Assembly: GCA_026214975.1 (NCBI GenBank) | Contig: CM047808.1 | Location: forward strand, 11,434,267-11,498,266 | Reading direction: 5' to 3' | Length of the DNA stretch: 64,000 nucleotides | DNA from: Gentiana macrophylla | Lineage: Eukaryota > Streptophyta > Magnoliopsida > Gentianales > Gentianaceae | Notes under the pieces: model-generated | What the model was told of the DNA's origin: nothing | Seen by the model: only the letters and a program-made list of their open reading frames with translations | The model's database searches: none | Shown: positions 58,261-64,000 of the stretch, in pieces | How the letters are laid out: every line of letters starts with the position of its first letter | Position numbering within the stretch: the first letter of the stretch is position 1 | Program-made: the position numbers and the translations under genes

Positions 58261-60545
58261 TATTGAATATAAGTCTGTCACGATGATCGTCTCTAGTGCC
58301 TTTAACATAAGTAATAAATAAATAAACAAATAAAAACCAACAAATACCATAATTATAAGAATTTGAGTTTTGTCTAGTCGGCCGTCTTGTCCCTCCCACA
58401 CAAAAATAAAAGAGTGCCGAGCCCGGCCCGATCTGTTGGCCCACCAATATAAAGAAAAATACATATATAATTACATTTATAAAAAAAAAAATCCTCAATG
58501 AACTTGACAGTCCAGAATGGGCGGATGTATGTATTTCAAGGGGGTCACGTTACTTCACTGAGAATCTGAGAATTTTTTTAGTGTTAAAACGATGTAGTTT
58601 TGTTGTTAAAACATGTAGTTTTAGGCTTCAGAACCCCATCAAAATAATATTTGGATAAAAATGTAGCTTTTACGTTCCAAGAACTCCCAGTGGAAAGAAT
58701 CCTTGATCATAAGTGCGGTCAAGTCGCAAAAAAAACAATACATAAAACGACGTCGCATAAAACCACGCTTGTTTTATGTGTTTTTTTTACATTTGACCGT
58801 CAAGTGTATTGGAGGAGATCAATGTCCGTAGGTACAGAACTCTTAAACCACCCCAACAAAAAAAAAAAAAAAAAAAAATTGACATAATAATCATTTCATT
58901 CTTGTCAAGGAATAGCAATAACAAAATAATAGATAAATATATCTGATTTAATCATTTTGTTTTTTTATCTCATAAAATAAAAAATGAAAGATATTATTCA
59001 CACTACAAGTGATTTACTCATTGTCCCATGATACCGGTGCACCACATCATTTTTACAGAATCGACATTGTGAAAATCAAAGGAAAAAAGAAACATTCAAC
59101 TTCATGCACTGTCGATCATGATTCGACTTTTACAGGGCATGTTGCCCCACACATTCGATATTCGACTTTCAGATGATTTACTATAATGCACATGAAAAAA
59201 TAGGGTACATGAGAGATCAGTTGTGGTATAAATAAATGTCCAAGGTAAATTACATACATTACATTAATTCACTAAATACTCTTTTGTATCATAAAATTTC
59301 TAATCAACCTTCAATAGAAGTAATCCCATATGTAAGACATTTTAGTTTTTGTCACATATTATAAAAGTATTGTCACAAATGAATGCATTATAAGATTTTC
59401 TTTGAACCCTTATTTACTCATCTCACCCAATTAAATGTAGTGTATATCCTAAAATACTAAAAAATAAATTATTTATTAGCTTTCTTAATCAATGTGCATA
59501 AGACAAATTTAAAAATGTTTACAACTAAAACAAATTTACCAAATAGCATTTCAATTTAGTTTTATTTCAATTTAAAACCACAAGGAGCCTTTATTGACAC
59601 CACACTCAATCTACTTGTCGTGCACAACAGTAAAATCGACTTTGCAAAAACCGGTTCTGAAGTCTAAAACCGACTTTGATAAAGTCAGTTCTTGTTCCAT
59701 AACCTACGAAAAGTCATTTCTAGACTCCAGACCCGTCTTTCACAAAGTATGTTCTATTGTTGTACACATATAGAGTGATGCACGAGTAGATTGGGTAATA
59801 GCCCAAACTAAAACCAAAAATTAAGTTCCTAATCAGTCCATTCGATAAATCTGGATCTCAATGGAGGCACGTGCCCCATCCTATTGAACGTGGATCCGGA
59901 TCCGGATCCGCCAATGACTGATACTCAAATATTCAGACAAATGGAGGGTGGGTGGGGTAAAACAAGACAACAGAAAACATACAAATGGTTAAAAATACAA
60001 ATCCTTTGGCATCCCAAATAATAGTCATAAAAATAGGAGGTTTATTGTACACTAATTGCACAAATCAAACACAAAAAGAAAATCCCACAGTACAATTCCT
60101 TATATTATATCTCCACATCCTCTTTTTAAAGTCACAATGTAAAGACATTACAACATATAATCTATATTACTTTCTCATCTAAACCACAGCTTTTTCCGTT
60201 GCAGGGATCCCTAACGAACGGATATCCGGGGTTCGGGGTGGGTAGGGGAGGGGGGATTGGGAGGGTGGGTGGGGGGAGTTGGGGTGGGTGGACTTACCAC
60301 ATGGCACAAAACTTTTGTCGCCGCCGCCGCCGCCTATTGTACAAACAATCTAATCTCCTTTCTTACCTTCAAGACATTTCACGAGAAATTTTATGGTACA
60401 ACCGATGTTGTAAGAAGGTTTATACCATATCATGTCCGTCTATTTCTACTCTCTCTCACACGCGTACATACTCTTACTATGTGAACGAGAGTAAAACGCA
60501 TGATTAAAGATTAGAGAGAGAGAGAGAGAGAGAAAACCTTACAAA
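58261..60545. other. Intergenic; repeat copies and a G-rich tract, no gene
   Basis: Copies of the AAGTCGA/CCGACTTT-type short repeat lie at about 58990-59240 and 59580-59810. GGATCC-rich sequence at 59891-59912 and (AG)n at 60513-60532 are present. No ORF with a recognisable family is seen. Confidence 0.55.
60228..60292 (+). other. G-rich tract with G-quadruplex potential
   Basis: Many runs of three to six G separated by one or two bases (GGGGTGGGTAGGGGAGGGG and onward) in an AT-rich neighbourhood, about 250 bp beyond the stop of the DDR4-like gene on the opposite strand. It is followed by a (GCC)n stretch at 60318-60332. Confidence 0.75.
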
Positions 60546-63500
60546 TCATCGGTTTCGGTCATCTTGGATACCTCCATCATCAAATCCAGAACCAGGAGCT
60601 AGCTCATTTAGATCAAGGAACTGCCTTTTCCTCTCACCTTCATCTTCATCGTCTTCATTTGGTCGGGTTGCCTTTTCCGGCGAACCAGCCGGCTCTTTTG
60701 CTCCCGTCTCGTGGTGGTGATGATGATCCTGATCTTCTTCAACGCGCTCGTCGCCTCTCGTCCGGATTATCCATCACTTCTTCATCCTCTGTTTCTTCAT
60801 TCTCCATTGAAAAACCTTCATTATTCAAATGTTCATCGCCTTTCATTTCCGCGTTATCAGTGTCTTCTTCTTCTTCTTCTTCATTCTCCTCCGCTGAAAA
60901 ACCTTCATTAATTAAATGTTCATCGCCATTTCATTTCCGCGTTATCAGTGTCTTGTTCATCATCATCATCCTCGGTTTCTTCATTCTCTGTTGAATAACC
61001 TTCGCTTTGAATGCTCATCAAAATCGCCGTTATTCTTCTCGGTTTCTGATTCTTCTGACATCTCAATCTGTCGATAATCGATTCGATTCCTAGTTGCCCT
61101 TTCACTTCGTCTTAACCCAAACCGCTGCACTTTTGTTGATCTCGATTTAGTTACTACCCTTCTAGAACGTTCCGGAAGTTTCCTAATCTTTCGGGCACGC
61201 ACTATCCTCATCTTCACTTGGACTCAAGTAATCATCATCATCATCTTCTTCTTCTTCCTCTTCTGGAATTTCATCTTCACTGCTGGACTGTCTCCGCCTT
61301 TTCTTTTGTCGTAAATACTCTTCGTCATAGACCGCTTCACCTTCAATATCATCATCACTATCTGGTTCTTGATCTGAAACTTCTTCAATAAACTCGCCTG
61401 CAGAATACCGTTGAGGCCTTTGTTTTCTCGTTCACTGTAAGATGCACATTTTTTTCCATTAATTAACGTAAAAATAAAATGGAGAATACGAAATCCAAGA
61501 AGAAATGCAGAAAAAATTACCCCGATCCAGTCGTTTCTTCGCCTTCTTCTCCGTCGCCGTTCTCATCATAATACGCATCAAAATCAGGTGATTTAGGAGA
61601 ATGTTGTGTGTCCAATGAATGTGAAGGAGGAGCAGCGCCCCATTTACCGTTCGCCCGGGTTTCCACTTTCATATCATATCCTCTCTTGGTAGTTGGCTCG
61701 AACGATGAAGATTGTTTATGTCTATTATAAAGAAAAAAAGAAAAAATCAAGAAAACGTAAAAAAAATACACGAATTTTTCTTGGATAATTCTTGTGAACA
61801 GTTGAACACACACACACACACCCGGTTACCGGGAAATCTAGTATGAGTCTCTATTAGACTCGATCGTCATAGTGTGTGCAAAAAGACAATTTGTTTTATC
61901 GTTTTGCAGGTATGATACTCGTAAGACGGAGGCTAGGGTTGTTGCCAGAGCAGTTCTGCTAATGACAGTAGCATAGCATGCCCGTTCAATATATTGCCAG
62001 AGCAGTTTTGCTAATGCTAGAGAAAACCCGGTATAATTAGCTGAACTGCTCTGGCAATATACTAAACGGGGGTGCTGTGCTACTGGCAAATTGGCAATAA
62101 TGCTACCCTGCATTATATCCCGAGCAGTTCTGCTAGAAAATCCGGCATTAGCATAACTGCTCTGGCAATATATATTACACGGGGGGTGCTATGCTAGGCT
62201 ACTGGCATCAGCAGAACAGCGCTGGCAATAATGCTCTACTCTACATTATATCCCTTCGTTGGATGCAGATAAAACGTGGTTTGTTTTAATAGAACATATG
62301 ACACCACTCATCGAACAAGGATATGCAATGCAGAGTCCCGTAACACAAGAACTTTACTTTTCCTTGTAATGCTAATGAAAAGACAAAATCGAAAGCATAG
62401 GGTTAATAAAAAGTGGGGAGTACTTGTTATATTTGAGAGCCTCATCGATTGATCTATCGTAATCATCTGCCAAAAAAAAGGTGCATTAATTAGATATACA
62501 CACAAGATAACATGCAAGCCTCGTGCATTATATGGTTTACATCCTGCAAAAAAAAACTCGTGCTCTTACCAAAAGTGTAGGTGACCTTCTTCCTATCACG
62601 GAGTGCGCGTCCCGCAACAAGGCGATCAACATTTACCATATTATCAAGCATGAGAGCTTGTCTATGTTGTCTCTTTAACTGCTTCTCTTTTCTCTGATTA
62701 TTATAAACAAAATAAAAGGTCAATCCCACCATAAAAACGAGCATCGCTAAAACTTTCATAATCTCAGATACTTAATGATAACATTAATCGACGTTAATAG
62801 CAAACAAAATCAGTAGATCAGGGGGCCAGGGGAAAAATTCTAATCCATAAGAATTGTACACAATAAACAATAGAGCTGCAGACTTTATAAGCAAGAAATG
62901 AAGTTTTTGACCTTATGAACTTTCTCGATCTCAGGAAGCATGTCGTTTATCAACTTTTTCCCAACCGAAACCTCCGTTCTATTTCTACTTGAAAATAGCT
63001 TCTCCTGCAGCAGGTCACGACATTTGAAACATAAAAAAGTATATATAAAAAAAAAATAAAAACCCGCGTTTTTGTAAAGTAGATATCTGCTGAAAAGTAA
63101 AATGACGAGAAATAAACATCCCGTGAAAATTGGGAAACTCAGCTTTAAGTCTGCCATAAACAGCAGAATGAACCAGAACATCAAATAACAAACAACACGA
63201 AAATCCCAACTCCTGGTGATACAAATTATCTGAAGTTCAGAACAACCAAATCGAAAATACACTAGCCATAAGAGGCAGAAGCAAGGAGAGGAACACTGTA
63301 AGAAGGTTAGTTGACTGTTTATTAAGGTAAAGTTTTTGCTTTTTATGATGATCAATGAGAGAGACTAGTAAAATTCAAAGGGTCCCACTATAATCATTCA
63401 CCGTTCTTCACCGCGTAGTGTCACAATGTTCTGGCGGAGTCATTTTTCTTTCTTTAATCCTTTCATTCCTTCTTTTCACGAGTATGTCTGAGTATTCATA

Positions 63501-64000
63501 ACATTAAGCTCTTGGTAATAATATAGAGCAGGTAAACTAGCATTTCCTTAAAAACGAAGATGGTAAGGTGCTTCAACTTTTTCCAATCCATAATTAAAAC
63601 CCAGAAATAACTAAATAAAAAAGCCATTGTCAAGCATGTATGTTTTTGTAAATCCAGATTTCGGGCAAAGAAAGATTCTATTTTTCCTGTCCAATTTGTG
63701 AAACAAAAGCCAAAGATCATAGTATCATACATATACAAACAAAATTTGCTTATTAGATTGTCCCATGTGTTTATGATTAGTTTAAAATGTGCCAACTCTA
63801 AATCACTATATCAAAAAGAAGGATTTAAGTTACTGTTGATGAGTATGTACGAAATGCATATCAGGGAAATCCATAAAAAAAAAGAAAAAAGAAAAAAAAA
63901 AAGAAAAAAGAGAAAGATTGATAGCAAAACTCACGGAAACATCACGGAATTCATCCAGATTAGTTGCAACAGTGCTCCAGTCGTAAGACGAGTCGGGAAT
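60546..64000 (-). CDS. DDT-domain, DDR4-like chromatin protein (partial, 5' end outside window)
   Basis: Plant DDR proteins partner ISWI-type remodellers. Exons by my reading: >64000-63935 (SYDWSTVATNLDEFRDVS), 63004-62912 (GKKLINDMLPEIEKVHK), 62693-62570 (KRQHRQALMLDNM, AGRALRDRKKVTYTF), 62466-62424 (DDYDRSIDEALKYN), 61721-61521 (ANGKWGAAPPSH, QHSPKSPDFDAYYD), and a last exon from about 61426 to 60546. The last exon includes QRPQRYSAGEF, EAVYDEEYLRQKKRRRQ, long acidic runs, FGLRRSERATRNRIDYRQ, two to three acidic repeats around DEHLxNEGFS, and a terminal RKRQFLDLNELAPGSGFDDG. Phases agree up to the last exon. Within the last exon the frame must slip near 61203, 61010, 60928 and 60755 to follow the family sequence, so it may be an assembly-error-affected gene or a decaying allele. 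The DDT domain proper would lie upstream, outside the window. Another small exon may sit between 63935 and 63004. Confidence 0.75.
61930..62255. repeat. Nested foldback repeat in the DDR4-like gene intron
   Basis: The motif TTGCCAGAGCAGTTCTGCTA and its inverse occur at least five times (near 61942, 61993, 62042, 62151 and 62207) in alternating orientation, with CCCGTTCAATAT / CACGGGGGGTGCT linkers also inverted. It can fold into several alternative stems. It lies in the intron between the exons at 62466-62424 and 61721-61521. Confidence 0.75.

Overview
This window looks like nuclear DNA of a eudicot plant. It is AT-rich, its genes are intron-rich with GT-AG junctions, and the recognisable genes have plant-typical architectures. 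Three host genes can be supported. SRPRB, the signal-recognition-particle receptor beta subunit, is on the minus strand (coding 8856-11119). A Golgi galectin-domain GT31 galactosyltransferase of the hydroxyproline O-galactosyltransferase type is on the plus strand (coding 48005-52073, seven exons, fully open). A DDT-domain, DDR4-like chromatin protein is on the minus strand (60546 to beyond the right edge). They do unrelated housekeeping jobs (ER protein targeting, arabinogalactan-protein glycosylation, ISWI-type chromatin regulation) and show no sign of joint regulation.

The rest is mostly transposable elements and their debris. From left to right: the 3' end of a Ty1/copia element (1-1276); a decayed hAT (DUF659) transposase gene (about 2165-4515); a tRNA-derived SINE (4949-5081); a palindromic MITE (6775-6953) and a long-terminal-inverted-repeat element (7038-8141); SRPRB; a LINE-type RNase H relic (12510-12860); a nested pair of Athila/Tat-type LTR elements (inner 14282-21658, inside the LTR of an outer element about 13320-22462); a CACTA-like end with subterminal repeats (22800-23416); a UPF0114 gene fragment (24628-24771) and a second copy of the palindromic MITE (25665-25830).

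From 26.6 to 42 kb the window is a mosaic of gene fragments and nested mobile DNA. A 5.7 kb non-autonomous LTR element (26915-32661, TSD GCGTA) sits inside an exon of an RBBP6/DWNN-like gene fragment. A Helitron 3' terminus at 33668 is followed upstream on the same strand by fragments of a CCCH-RRM gene, SMC3 and a RING-H2 gene, all in one orientation. A 454-bp hAT MITE (36880-37333) and a 4.5 kb hAT element (37393-41856) follow, each with a perfect 8-bp target duplication. The larger hAT contains a Mutator-like element that carries an OTU-domain gene fragment and a long minisatellite. At 55677-58260 a second, related Mutator-like element carries a fragment of a multi-pass membrane protein gene.

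A family of short palindromic repeats with the core AAGTCGATTCTTGA is concentrated in and around the galactosyltransferase gene. Several conserved coding sequences carry isolated 1-2 base frameshifts, and the near-identical LTR pairs differ by many tiny indels. These are either decay or residual assembly error, and reads would have to decide. Nothing here looks like a coherent new enzymatic system. The most interesting material is the gene-capture mosaic at 33.7-41.9 kb.
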